Assembly: GCA_001897425.1 (NCBI GenBank)
Contig: MKSW01000022.1
Span: forward strand, 49,846 to 113,845
From: Actinobacteria bacterium 69-20
Lineage (GTDB): Bacteria > Actinomycetota > Actinomycetes > Mycobacteriales > Nakamurellaceae
Direction: 5' to 3'
DNA: 64,000 nucleotides
Below are positions 8,242 to 18,320 of the stretch, one piece after another. A model generated the notes under the pieces. It searched no databases. It saw only the letters and a program-made list of their open reading frames with translations, and was not told the origin of the DNA. Every line of letters starts with the position of its first letter. Within the stretch, counting starts at the first letter, position 1. The position numbers and the translations under genes were made by a program.

Positions 8242-10018
8242 GAGGCGCGCCGGCCTCCGTTTCGGCCCCGGCCCCCACCCCGGCCCCGACGCCCCCATCT
8301 ACCCCGACCCCCGCGTCCGCCGGCTGCGGATCGGGCACGGCGGCCAGCAGCTGCTTCGTGTACTCGGCTTGCGGGTGGTGCACCACGGAGTACGACGGCC
8401 CGGCCTCGACGATCCGCCCGTCGGACATCACCACGATCCGGTCCGCGTATGCCGCGGCCGTGGAAAGGTCGTGCGTGATCATCAGAATGCCCAGCGACGA
8501 GCCGCGCCGCAGCTCGTTCAGGAGCTCCAGGATGCCCAGCCGGAGCGTCACGTCCAGCATCGACACCGGCTCGTCCGCGAGCAGCAGATCCGGTTGCAGC
8601 ACCAGGCATGCCGCGATCGACACCCGTTGGCGCTGGCCGCCGGAGAGCTCGTGCGGATAACGTTCCAGGTAGTCCGCCGACAGTGCCACGCGCTCAAGGG
8701 CTTCCGCGGCGGCGCGGCGACGCGATGCCGCATCCCCGATGCCGTGGATCCGCAGCGGCTCCTCGAGCGTCTGCCGCACGCGGAACCGTTCGTCCAGCGA
8801 CTCGTACGGATCCTGATAGATCATCTGCACCCGGCGCCGCATGTCCTTCAGCGCCCTGCGTCGCAGCCCCACGATCGTCTCGCCCCGCAACGTCACCGCA
8901 CCGCTGTCGATCTCCGTCACGCCGAGCACGCTCTGCGCCGTAGTCGTTTTGCCGCAACCGGATTGGCCGACGAGCGCCACGAACTCCCCGCGCGCCACCT
9001 CGAATGAGATCCCGTCGACCGCGACCAGCCGGTGCGCCCGCGCGGCTCCCGAACCGTCCGCCGATGACGCTTTTCGCGACCTGCGGATCGGGAAACTCAC
9101 TCGGAGATCCGAAACCTCAAGGAGCGCTGAGGATTCCGCAACCACATCGCGCGGCTTCGCGTCCTTCAGGCTCGGCGTCGAGGCGAACAGCTTCCGCGTG
9201 TACGGGTGCTGGCCGCGGTAGTAGAGCTCGCCGATGGTGCCCGCCTCGATGATGCGCCCGCCGAGCATCACCGCTGCCCGGTCGCAGGTTTCGGCCACCA
9301 CGCCGAGATCGTGCGTCACGAGCACCAGCGCGAGATGCAGTTCTGACGCGAGATCGGTGAGCAGGCGCAGGATCTGGGCCTGCACGATCACGTCCAGGGC
9401 CGTCGTCGGCTCGTCCGCGAGCAGCACTCGGGGATCGCACGCGAGCGCCATCGCGATCACCGCGCGTTGCCGCATCCCCCCGGAAAGCTCGTGCGGGAAC
9501 GCATGTCGCCGCGCGACCGGAATGCCGACCATGTCCAGCAGCTCGTCGACGCGCCGATCCGCGGCGGCGCCCGTGCGCACCCGGTGCACCCGCATCGCCT
9601 CGGCGATCTGCCAGCCGACCGTCTTCACCGGATTCAGCGAGTTCATCGCACCCTGGAAGACCATGGCGATATCCGTCCACCGATGCGACCGGATCGTCTT
9701 CTCGCCGCCGGGCAGGATGTCGGCGCCGTCGAGCAGCACCCGCCCGGACACCGACGCCGAGGACGGCAGCAGGCCCATGGCGGCGAGGATGGTCGTCGTC
9801 TTCCCACACCCGGATTCGCCCACCAACCCCACGCGCTCACCGGGCGCGATCGCCAGCGAGATGCCGTTGAGTATCTGCGTCTCGCCGCCGCGCCGGTCGC
9901 GATCGGCGAACCAGACGTTCAGGTCGTCGAGCTCGAGAACCGGTATGACGCCGTTCTTCTCGATGCGCATTCCGGCAGAGGCCGCAGCCGCACCGGCCGT
10001 GTCGATCACCGCGCCCAT
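8234..10018 (-). CDS. Peptide ABC transporter ATP-binding protein, fused DppD-DppF (two NBDs)
   Basis: Two Walker A motifs (GLVGESGCGKTT, ALVGQSGCGKTT) and two LSGGMRQR/LSGGQRQR signatures in one ORF; overlaps the DppC-like gene by ATGA. Confidence 0.93.
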   Translation of the reverse strand: MGAVIDTAGAAAASAGMRIEKNGVIPVLELDDLNVWFADRDRRGGETQILNGISLAIAPGERVGLVGESGCGKTTTILAAMGLLPSSASVSGRVLLDGADILPGGEKTIRSHRWTDIAMVFQGAMNSLNPVKTVGWQIAEAMRVHRVRTGAAADRRVDELLDMVGIPVARRHAFPHELSGGMRQRAVIAMALACDPRVLLADEPTTALDVIVQAQILRLLTDLASELHLALVLVTHDLGVVAETCDRAAVMLGGRIIEAGTIGELYYRGQHPYTRKLFASTPSLKDAKPRDVVAESSALLEVSDLRVSFPIRRSRKASSADGSGAARAHRLVAVDGISFEVARGEFVALVGQSGCGKTTTAQSVLGVTEIDSGAVTLRGETIVGLRRRALKDMRRRVQMIYQDPYESLDERFRVRQTLEEPLRIHGIGDAASRRRAAAEALERVALSADYLERYPHELSGGQRQRVSIAACLVLQPDLLLADEPVSMLDVTLRLGILELLNELRRGSSLGILMITHDLSTAAAYADRIVVMSDGRIVEAGPSYSVVHHPQAEYTKQLLAAVPDPQPADAGVGVDGGVGAGVGAGAETEAGAPRV

Positions 10019-11001
10019 CAGATCGCCTCCGGCTTCTTGCCGACGAGTGGACGCAGCCGCCACGAGTGCGCCGACAAATACGAGACCCGCAGCCGCGGGT
10101 TGAGCGCATCCTCGATCGACCGGCCGACCAGGTAGCACCCCACGATGAAGAAGGCGACCGCGAGGCCGGCGGGCGCGATCGCCCACCAGGCGCCCGCACT
10201 GGTCGCCGCTCGGTCGAAGGCGTGCTCCATGATCGTTCCCCAGGTCACGGCATCCGGGTCGGACAGGCCGAGGAACGCGAGCGCGGTCTCGTCGAACACG
10301 GCCACGGTGATCGCGATGACGGCGTTGGCCACGAGCAGCGGCCCGACCTGCGGCAGGATGTGCCGGAAGATGATCCGGCCGTGGCTCGCGCCCAGGCCCG
10401 CGACCCGCCGCACGTAGACGCGCTCGCGGATCGACATCACCTGGGCGCGGATCACCCGGGCCGTGCCCGTCCACATCAGCGCGCCGATCACGACCACCAC
10501 GTGGAACAGGCTCGGCCCCCACACCGCCGCGATCACGATCATCAGCACGATCTGCGGGACCACCAGGAAGTAGTCGGTGATGCGCATCAGCAGAACGTCC
10601 ACCCAACCGCCGAAGTACCCGGACAGCACACCGACAGAGGCGCCCACCGTCATCGCGATGAGCGTGGCGGACAGACCCACGATCATCGACACGCCGCCGC
10701 CGTGCAACACGAGCGACAGCACGTCAAGGCCGGCGCCGTCACACCCGAGCCAATGGGCGGCGGATGGCGGGTCGAACACCCCGCAGCTCGACACCGTCAC
10801 GCTGTACGGGGAAATGAGCGGGGAGGCGATCGCCGAGAGCAGCAGCAGCCCGACGATCACGAGGCCGACGGTGGTGCTGCGCTGCCGCATGATCTCGTGC
10901 AGCACATAGCGGAAACCGGTCGGCCCGGAAGCGCCGGAAGCGCCGGTGGCCCCGGTAGGAGGGACCTCCGGCGCCGGGGTGGTGTTCAGGATCGTGCTCA
11001 T
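10018..11001 (-). CDS. Peptide ABC transporter permease (DppC-like)
   Basis: TM protein with ...VYVRRVAGLGASHGRIIFRHILPQV; start MSTILNTTPAPE. Confidence 0.92.
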   Translation of the reverse strand: MSTILNTTPAPEVPPTGATGASGASGPTGFRYVLHEIMRQRSTTVGLVIVGLLLLSAIASPLISPYSVTVSSCGVFDPPSAAHWLGCDGAGLDVLSLVLHGGGVSMIVGLSATLIAMTVGASVGVLSGYFGGWVDVLLMRITDYFLVVPQIVLMIVIAAVWGPSLFHVVVVIGALMWTGTARVIRAQVMSIRERVYVRRVAGLGASHGRIIFRHILPQVGPLLVANAVIAITVAVFDETALAFLGLSDPDAVTWGTIMEHAFDRAATSAGAWWAIAPAGLAVAFFIVGCYLVGRSIEDALNPRLRVSYLSAHSWRLRPLVGKKPEAI

Positions 11002-11021
11002 CGGTTGTCCTTCAAGGTCTT

Positions 11022-11984
11022 TCAGGCCCGGATGCGGGGATCGAGCTTGGCGTAGAGCAGGTCGGCGGCCAGGTTGAAGACGATGACCGTGACGGTGATG
11101 ACGAGGAACCCGCCTTGCAACATCGGGTAGTCGCGCGACAGCACCGCGGAGTACAGCGCACGGCCGATACCCGGCCAGGAGAAGATGATCTCGATCAGGA
11201 TGGCGCCGGTCACGATCGACCCGAGGGACAGCGCGATCAGCGTGATCGTCGGCAGCATCGCGTTGCGCAGCGCGTAGGCGCGGATGATGCGCCGCCGCGG
11301 CAGCCCTTTCGCGCGGGCGGTGAGAATGTAGTCCTCGCCCAGTGTTTCGAGCATCGACGACCGGACGATCAGCGCGTTCTCCGCGAAGAGCGTCAGCGTC
11401 AGCGTGAGTACCGGCAGGATCATGTGCTTGCCGACATCGAGCAGGTGCCCCCAGGTGCTCGGGTCGAGTTCGAACGCGTCGCTCATCCCGGCGACCGGCA
11501 GCACACCCGCGGCGAAGATCAGGATCATCATGCCGAGGAACTGGGTGGGGAAGGCGTAGAACAGCACCGCGAGGTTGGTTCCGATGTGGTCGCTGGCCGT
11601 CCCGCGTCGCACCGCGGACAGCACGCCGACCGCGATCCCGATGACGAGCGCCAGGATCGTGCCGATCGCGACCATCGGGATCGTGTTGGTGAACGCGGTC
11701 CACAGGTTGTCCGTGACCGGCTGTTGGTTCACGTAGCTGATGCCCATGTTCCCGTGCAGCAGTTGCCCGAGGTAGATCCAGTACTGCTCCCACAACGGCT
11801 TGTCCAGCCCGAACTGATGGATCACGGCCGCCTTGAGCTCCGGCGACGCGTTCGGGATGCGGGAGATGCGGGTCACCGCGCTCCCGGGCAGCACCCGGAA
11901 CAGCAGGAAGTTCAGTGTCGCGATGATGTAGATCGTCACGACGGCGAACGCGACCCGCCGCAGGACGTACCCGGACCGATACAT
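11022..11984 (-). CDS. Peptide ABC transporter permease (DppB-like)
   Basis: MYRSGYVLRRVAFAVVTIYIIATLNFLLFRVLPGS; EAA loop DYILTARAKGLPRRRIIRAYALRNA. Confidence 0.93.
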   Translation of the reverse strand: MYRSGYVLRRVAFAVVTIYIIATLNFLLFRVLPGSAVTRISRIPNASPELKAAVIHQFGLDKPLWEQYWIYLGQLLHGNMGISYVNQQPVTDNLWTAFTNTIPMVAIGTILALVIGIAVGVLSAVRRGTASDHIGTNLAVLFYAFPTQFLGMMILIFAAGVLPVAGMSDAFELDPSTWGHLLDVGKHMILPVLTLTLTLFAENALIVRSSMLETLGEDYILTARAKGLPRRRIIRAYALRNAMLPTITLIALSLGSIVTGAILIEIIFSWPGIGRALYSAVLSRDYPMLQGGFLVITVTVIVFNLAADLLYAKLDPRIRA

Positions 11985-12183
11985 GCGTTATTCCTACCCG
12001 TGTGACGGTGGCGGGCACAGCTCGGGCGACGGAGACGAATCACGGGCGAGCCCTTGACACCCGCTGTGCATACTCAGCAGGATAAGCCTCGGGCCGTGAT
12101 GGTGCTGCACTTTCGCCGGACGAGTTTTCCGGCGATCGCCGTGCCACGCATGGAGGCCATCCATCGGGTGCGGAGGCAAAGCA

Positions 12184-13998
12184 ATGACAGTACGTGCAGG
12201 CACATCTCGTACCGGGACCTGGCGCGCGGGGCGGGTTCTCGCCGCGGCGGTGGCCCTCGCGGCCCTCGTCGGCCTGGTCGCCGCGTGTTCCGGCGGGTCC
12301 ACCGGGAACTCACCGGGCGGCTCCACCGGTTCAGGGACGTCCGGTTCAGGGACGTCCGGGGGCTCCGGCACGTCCGCGGACAACGGGACATCCGGCTCCG
12401 AGACCACGGGCGGCGGGTCGTCCAGTGCGGCCCCCATCAAGGAAGGGGGCACGCTCCGGATCGGCGTCACCGCCGAGATCGACACGCTGAACCCGTTCAG
12501 CTCGCAGTCCGACTACAGCTCCGTCGCCTACCAGTACCTCTACCCCCACCTGACCGTCTATGACGAGAAGCTCAACCTGGCACCGTCTTTCGCCGAGAGC
12601 TGGGCCGACTCCGACGGCGGCAAGGTGTGGACGTTCAAGACCGTGCCGAACGCGAAGTGGTCGGACGGCGCGCCGCTCACCGCCAAGGACGCCGCGTTCA
12701 CCCTGAACATGATCGTCAAGTATCAGGACGGGCCGACGGGGCAACTTTCGCAGCTCGTCACCGGGCTGAAGACGGCGACGGCGACGGACGACAACACCCT
12801 CGTGCTGACGTATTCCGACCCGACCGCGAACGTGCCCGCGCAGATGCAGGGCGTGCATATCCTGCCCGAGCAGGTGTGGGGGAAGCTGGCCACCGGAAAC
12901 GGCGACGCCATCCGCACCTTCGCCAACGACGCGACGCCGTCCGTGTCCGGCGGGCCGTTCCAACTGGTGAAGTACACCCAGAACCAGATCGCGCTGTTCG
13001 CGCGGAACGCGAACTGGTGGGGCCAGAAGCCGCATATCGACGGGTTCGGCATCCAGATGTTCGGCACCGCCGACGCCATGGCTGCCGCCCTGAAGTCCGG
13101 GCAGCTCGACATGATCGGCGAGAGCACGTCGCCGACGCTGGTCGAGAGCCTCAAGCAGGCCGGCATGGTCGTCTCGACCGGGCCCAGCCAGACCTTCTAC
13201 GACCTGATCATCAACACGAACCCGAAGATGAAGGCGCACAAGGAACTTCTGAACCCGAAGGTGCGTGAGGCGTTCGAGTACGCGCTGGACCGCGCGCAGA
13301 TGATCTCCAAGGCGTGGCTCGGTTTCGCGGAGAACAATGCGAGCATCGTGTCCACCGCCTCGGGTTGGTCCGACCCCGCGATCAAGCCGCTGCCGTTCGA
13401 TCTGGCCAAGGCCAATCAGTTGCTCGACGAGGCCGGCTTCAAGAAGGGTGCCGACGGGATCCGGATGGGTGACGGCGCGCCGATGTCGTACAACCTGATC
13501 TTCCCGACCGAGATCAACGGCGCGGGCGACGTCATGTTCGACATCATCAAGAACGACTTCCAGCAGATCGGAGTCCAGGTCACGCAGCAGAAGATGGACC
13601 CGACCGCGGCGACCACCGCGATCAACGGAGCCGACAACAAGTACGAGGACTACACTCTCGCGATGTGGGACTGGGTGCTTCCGCCCGACCCGCAGAACGT
13701 GCTCGGTGTGCTCACCTGCGATCAGTGGGGCAACAACAGCGATTCCGGCTACTGCAATCCCGAGTACGACAAGCTCTTCGCGCAGCAGGGCACCCTCGTC
13801 GACCGTGCCGCGCGGCAGGCCGCGGTGAACCAGATGCAGGAGATGATCTTCAAGGATCGCCCGTACATCGTGCTCTGCTACCCGGACGTGATCGAGGCGC
13901 ACAGCCCGAAGTGGGACGGGTTCGTCATGTCGCCGCTGCTCGGCTCGGTGAACAACCTCTCGATCGCGACATTGCTGAACGTGCACCAGGTTTCGTGA
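12184..13998 (+). CDS. Peptide ABC transporter substrate-binding lipoprotein (family 5)
   Basis: Lipobox LVAACSGG; EGGTLRIGVTAEIDTLNPF...; adjacent to divergent Dpp-like permeases. Confidence 0.92.
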   Translation: MTVRAGTSRTGTWRAGRVLAAAVALAALVGLVAACSGGSTGNSPGGSTGSGTSGSGTSGGSGTSADNGTSGSETTGGGSSSAAPIKEGGTLRIGVTAEIDTLNPFSSQSDYSSVAYQYLYPHLTVYDEKLNLAPSFAESWADSDGGKVWTFKTVPNAKWSDGAPLTAKDAAFTLNMIVKYQDGPTGQLSQLVTGLKTATATDDNTLVLTYSDPTANVPAQMQGVHILPEQVWGKLATGNGDAIRTFANDATPSVSGGPFQLVKYTQNQIALFARNANWWGQKPHIDGFGIQMFGTADAMAAALKSGQLDMIGESTSPTLVESLKQAGMVVSTGPSQTFYDLIINTNPKMKAHKELLNPKVREAFEYALDRAQMISKAWLGFAENNASIVSTASGWSDPAIKPLPFDLAKANQLLDEAGFKKGADGIRMGDGAPMSYNLIFPTEINGAGDVMFDIIKNDFQQIGVQVTQQKMDPTAATTAINGADNKYEDYTLAMWDWVLPPDPQNVLGVLTCDQWGNNSDSGYCNPEYDKLFAQQGTLVDRAARQAAVNQMQEMIFKDRPYIVLCYPDVIEAHSPKWDGFVMSPLLGSVNNLSIATLLNVHQVS

Positions 13999-15404
13999 TG
14001 TTCGAGCTTCGGCTCCGAACGGCCGGCGCGGTACCGGACGATGCGCCGGTGGTGCTCGTTCCGGCCTTCGACGCGCCGGTCGGCTCGGTGGCGGTGCTGT
14101 CGGTCGCCGCGGACGGGCCGACGCGGCAGCGCGTCGTCGCGGTGGGGCTCGGCGATCGGGACACCTGCGATCCGCGTCGGCTGCGGGTAGCGAGTATGAC
14201 GGCGGGTCGCGCGCTCGCTGCCGAGCCCGAGGTCGCGACCACACTGCCGTCCGTGCTCGGGGACACGACGGCCGCGATTCTGGTTGTGGCCGAAGGGTTC
14301 TCGGTTGGTCGCTATCGGTATCGCGGCGGCGTGGACGCGGAGTTGACGCTGTGCCTGGGTTCGGGAACCGGTGGCGAGCCCGACGCGCCCGAGGTCGCGC
14401 GTGCCCTCGAGGTTGCTGGCACGGCCGCCGAAGCCGTCGAGTGGGTACGCCGGATGGTGGACACGCCGCCGTCGGATCTCACCCCGGCGGTGTTCGCGGA
14501 GCGGATCGCGGAACGGGCGTCGGCCGCCGGCGTGAAGTGCGAGATCTGGTCCGGCGACAGGCTTGTGGCGGCCGGCTTCGGCGGAACGCTCGGAGTCGGG
14601 CGAGGGAGTGCGCACCCGCCGTGCGTCGTGCACCTGTGGACCGGAGCACAGGCGACCGACCCTGCGCCGGTGCTCGGCCTCGCCGGAAAGGGGATCACCT
14701 TCGACGCCGGCGGTATCAACCTGAAGCGCGACCCGGACGAGATCGCCTGGATGAAGTCCGATATGGCCGCCGCCGCAGCGGTTGTCGCGGCGGTGTGCGC
14801 GGCCGCCCGGCTCGGTTCGGTGCGAGCGGTGCACGCCGTGCTGCCGCTCGCGGAGAACCTTCCCGGACCCGGGAGCCTGCTGCCCGGTGACGTTGTGATC
14901 CATCCGGACGGATCGTCGACCGAGGTCCTCGACACCGACAACGAGGGCAGACTCGTTCTGGCGGACGCCATCTCGTTCCTCGTGGGCGAGGGCGTGGACG
15001 GCGTCATCGACGTGGGTACGCTCACCGACGGCGGCGGTGTCGGACACCTGCTGTGGGGATGTTGGGGCACGTCCGACCGGCTCATCGCCGACCTCCTCGC
15101 GGCCGGTGACCGAGTCGGCGACGCCGGCTGGCACCTGCCGCTTCGCGAGGAGTACGCCGAACTCTTCGCGTCACCCGTGGCGGATCGCAGCAACCGCGCG
15201 CGCGACGTGCCCGATATCGGCCTCACCGCAGCAACTTTCCTCAGCCGATTCCCGCGCGGCGTGCCCTGGGCGCACATCGACAACGGCGGCACCGCCTACC
15301 TGGGCGCGGATCTGCCCCCGTGGGCGGCCGGGCCGACCGGTTCGCCGACGCGTGCCCTGCTGGAGTTGCTGCTCGAACCAGATGCAACAGTGTATACTCA
15401 GTAG
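13998..15404 (+). CDS. M17 leucyl aminopeptidase
   Basis: GKGITFDAGGINLK...MKSDMAAAAAVV...ENLPGPGSLLPGDV...NTDNEGRLVLADA-type metal/active-site motifs; overlaps upstream stop. Confidence 0.9.
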   Translation: MFELRLRTAGAVPDDAPVVLVPAFDAPVGSVAVLSVAADGPTRQRVVAVGLGDRDTCDPRRLRVASMTAGRALAAEPEVATTLPSVLGDTTAAILVVAEGFSVGRYRYRGGVDAELTLCLGSGTGGEPDAPEVARALEVAGTAAEAVEWVRRMVDTPPSDLTPAVFAERIAERASAAGVKCEIWSGDRLVAAGFGGTLGVGRGSAHPPCVVHLWTGAQATDPAPVLGLAGKGITFDAGGINLKRDPDEIAWMKSDMAAAAAVVAAVCAAARLGSVRAVHAVLPLAENLPGPGSLLPGDVVIHPDGSSTEVLDTDNEGRLVLADAISFLVGEGVDGVIDVGTLTDGGGVGHLLWGCWGTSDRLIADLLAAGDRVGDAGWHLPLREEYAELFASPVADRSNRARDVPDIGLTAATFLSRFPRGVPWAHIDNGGTAYLGADLPPWAAGPTGSPTRALLELLLEPDATVYTQ

Positions 15405-15444
15405 CATTAGCGATGCTACGACCTCAGGTCGTCAGGAAAGGGCG

Positions 15445-16794
15445 ATGACAACCGTGACGTTTGATCAGCTCTACAGCGAGCGGAACCCGGTCTCTGCCAA
15501 GCTCTTCGAGCGAGCCAGCACTGTGATCCCCGGTGGCGCGGGCAGCAGCGCGCGCACGGTCGGCTTCGGCTGGAAACCATATCCGCCGTTCATGGTCGAC
15601 GGCCGCGGGTCGCGTATCCGTGATGTCGACGGCCACGAGTACATCGACTACCTGCTCGGCCTCGGACCGATGATCCTCGGCCATCGACACCCTGGTGTCA
15701 CGAAGGCCGTGGCCGATGCGATCAGTACCTACGGCACCTGCTTCGGGCTGCCGTACGAGCTCGAGATCGAAGCCGCGGAAAAGGTGGTCGCCGCCGTCCC
15801 GAGCATCGAGCAGGTGCGTTTCACCAACTCCGGTTCCGAGGCCGTCGGCAGTGCCGTGCGACTCGCCCGGGCCACCACGGGCCGAAAACTGTTGGTGCGC
15901 TTCGAAGGTCATTACCACGGGTGGCAGGACGTCGTCTACTGGTCGAATCACGTCGATCCTGCGCTGGCCGGGCCGGCCGACCATCCACGAGCCGTCGCGT
16001 CGGGTCCCGGCGTGCCGGCGGAACTCGAGGACACGCTGGCGATCCTGTCTTGGAACGACCCGGATTCGTTCGTCAGGCTGATGAGCGAACGCGGTGACCA
16101 GGTCGCCGCCGTCATCACCGAACCGGTCATGTTCAATACCGGCTGCATCATGCCCGAGCCCGGGTACCTGGAGCTCCTCCGCTCGGAGACGAAGAAGTAC
16201 GGTGCGATGCTCATCTTCGACGAGGTGATCACCGGCTTCCGGTTCGCGCGCGGCGGCGCCCAGGAGTACTTCGGGATCACCCCGGACCTGACCACCATGG
16301 CCAAGGGCGTCGGTGGCGGATTCCCGGTCGCTGCGCTCGGCGGCACCCGTGAAGCGATGCGAATGATCGCAGAGGGCAGATATTCGCACTCGGGCACGTA
16401 TAACGCGAACGTGGTGCAGTGCGCCGCCGTATCCGCGACGATGGACGCGCTCGCCGAGCCGGGGCTCTACGAGCGGCAGCGTGCCCTGGGCGATCGGCTC
16501 GCCAAGGGCCTGCGCTCGCTTGCCGAGGAGCGCGGGATCGACGCCTACGTCGAGGGTTTCGGCACGGTGTTCCAGATGTGGTTCGCGAAGCACCCGATCC
16601 ACAACTGGCGCGATGCGCGGAAATACGCGGACGAGGCGATGTTCACCCGCTGGTTCCAGGGGATGCTCACGCGCGGCGTGCTCTTCCACCCGCTGCAGAT
16701 GGAGAACCTGTTCCTGTCCCTCGTGCACACCGATGTCGACGTCGACGAGACATTGAACGCCGCGGCGGACGCGCTCACGGCGGCGCGTCGCTGA
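15445..16794 (+). CDS. Class III aminotransferase, glutamate-1-semialdehyde 2,1-aminomutase-like
   Basis: FERASTVIPGGAGSSARTVGFGWKPYPPFMVDGRGSRIRDVDGHEYIDYLLGLGPMILGH; LIFDEVITGFRFARGGAQEYFGITPDLTTMAKGVGGG. Confidence 0.9.
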   Translation: MTTVTFDQLYSERNPVSAKLFERASTVIPGGAGSSARTVGFGWKPYPPFMVDGRGSRIRDVDGHEYIDYLLGLGPMILGHRHPGVTKAVADAISTYGTCFGLPYELEIEAAEKVVAAVPSIEQVRFTNSGSEAVGSAVRLARATTGRKLLVRFEGHYHGWQDVVYWSNHVDPALAGPADHPRAVASGPGVPAELEDTLAILSWNDPDSFVRLMSERGDQVAAVITEPVMFNTGCIMPEPGYLELLRSETKKYGAMLIFDEVITGFRFARGGAQEYFGITPDLTTMAKGVGGGFPVAALGGTREAMRMIAEGRYSHSGTYNANVVQCAAVSATMDALAEPGLYERQRALGDRLAKGLRSLAEERGIDAYVEGFGTVFQMWFAKHPIHNWRDARKYADEAMFTRWFQGMLTRGVLFHPLQMENLFLSLVHTDVDVDETLNAAADALTAARR

Positions 16795-16811
16795 GTCCGT
16801 ATTCTCGGCGC

Positions 16812-18308
16812 ATGCCTAACCCGGATTCGTTCACCATCGGCATCGACCTGGGGACCTCGTCGGTCAAGGTCGTCGCAGTCGGGCCGGACGGGCGGGTGGC
16901 TGCGCACGCCCGCCGCGACTACCCGACCGTGCGCAGCGAACCCGGTGTGGCGGAACAGGATCCGGAGCTGTGGCTGGACGGGCTGGCCGCCGCCCTCGGT
17001 GAACTGGCCGAGACCGTGCCGGCACGCTCGTGGCGTGGCGCGGGGCTCACGGCCATGCTCCCGACGCTGGTCGCGCTGGACGAGGGGTACGCGCCCGTCG
17101 CCCCGGCGCTCACCTGGCAGGACGATCGCGGCGAGGCGTACGGCACGGCGCTGCGGGCGCGCGTCGGTGAGGCGGAGCTGTACCGGCGCACCGGCCAGAT
17201 CGTCGACGGCCGCTACCTCGTCCCGATGATGCAGGCGCTCGCCGCGCGAGAGCCGTCGAGGTGCGGTCGGGCGCACTGGATCGTCGGGGCGAAGGACTAT
17301 CTCTTCCATCGACTGACCGGTGAACTGCGCACGGATCCGTCGACCGCCGCGGGATACGGTTGCTTCGACATCGGCATCGGCACCTGGATCCCGGAGATCG
17401 CCGGGCTCGCGGAACCCTATGCGCTGCCGCATGTGTCGGGTGCGACGACCATTCTTCCCGCGACCGATGCCGCGGCCCGAGAGTTCGGACTCCCGGCGGG
17501 GTTGCCGATCGTGCTCGGCGCGGCCGATTCGGTGCTCGGCGCGCTCGCCGTCGGTGCCACGAAGCCCGGGCAGGTCGCGTACCTGAGCGGTAGCAGCACG
17601 GTGATCCTGGGTGTGCTGGACGGTCCACACTTCGACGACCGCCGACGGTTCCTGGTGACTCCCACCGCCGGCCCCGACCTCGCGGCCGAGATGGACCTGC
17701 TGGCAACAGGTTCGGCGATCGGGTGGCTCGCGGCGCTGGTCCACGGGGACGTCCGCGCCGTGTTCGCCGACCTTCCTGCGCCGACGCTCGGGTCGGACGC
17801 GCCGCTCTTCCTGCCGTATCTCGCCGGCGGCGAACAGGGTGCGCTCTGGGATGCTGAGCTGACGGGATCGATTGTCGGGCTGGGTCTCTCGCACTCAGAG
17901 CGTGACATTGTCCGCGCGCTGGCCAGCGGCATCGTCGTGGAATCCTCCAGGTGCCTGAACGTGCTGGCCGAGGTGACGGGTCTCCGTGGCGATGTCTTCG
18001 CCGCGGGGTCCGGTCTACCGCAGCGGATCGTCCAGGACCTGGCCGACGCCTCCGGTCGGCGCGTCGCCGTGAGCACGATGGCCGCCTCGCATTCGGCCTA
18101 CGGGGCAGCGCTTCTCGCGGCTGAGACGGTAGGCGCTGCGAGCACGGGAGACGCCGCGAGCACGGGAGGCGCTGCGGGCGCGGCGATCCAGGGGCGACCC
18201 GGACCGGCATTCGTCGCGGAGCCGGATGCCGCCCGTTTCGCCGAGTGGGCAGCGTTCACCGACCGGTATGACGCTGTTCGCAGCGCGCTGCGCGCGCTGA
18301 AAAGGTAA
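16812..18308 (+). CDS. FGGY-family carbohydrate kinase (xylulokinase-like)
   Basis: FTIGIDLGTSSVKVVAVGPDGRVAAHARRDYP...; GSSTVILGV. Confidence 0.9.
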   Translation: MPNPDSFTIGIDLGTSSVKVVAVGPDGRVAAHARRDYPTVRSEPGVAEQDPELWLDGLAAALGELAETVPARSWRGAGLTAMLPTLVALDEGYAPVAPALTWQDDRGEAYGTALRARVGEAELYRRTGQIVDGRYLVPMMQALAAREPSRCGRAHWIVGAKDYLFHRLTGELRTDPSTAAGYGCFDIGIGTWIPEIAGLAEPYALPHVSGATTILPATDAAAREFGLPAGLPIVLGAADSVLGALAVGATKPGQVAYLSGSSTVILGVLDGPHFDDRRRFLVTPTAGPDLAAEMDLLATGSAIGWLAALVHGDVRAVFADLPAPTLGSDAPLFLPYLAGGEQGALWDAELTGSIVGLGLSHSERDIVRALASGIVVESSRCLNVLAEVTGLRGDVFAAGSGLPQRIVQDLADASGRRVAVSTMAASHSAYGAALLAAETVGAASTGDAASTGGAAGAAIQGRPGPAFVAEPDAARFAEWAAFTDRYDAVRSALRALKR

Positions 18309-18320
18309 GGCGGGACAGCG

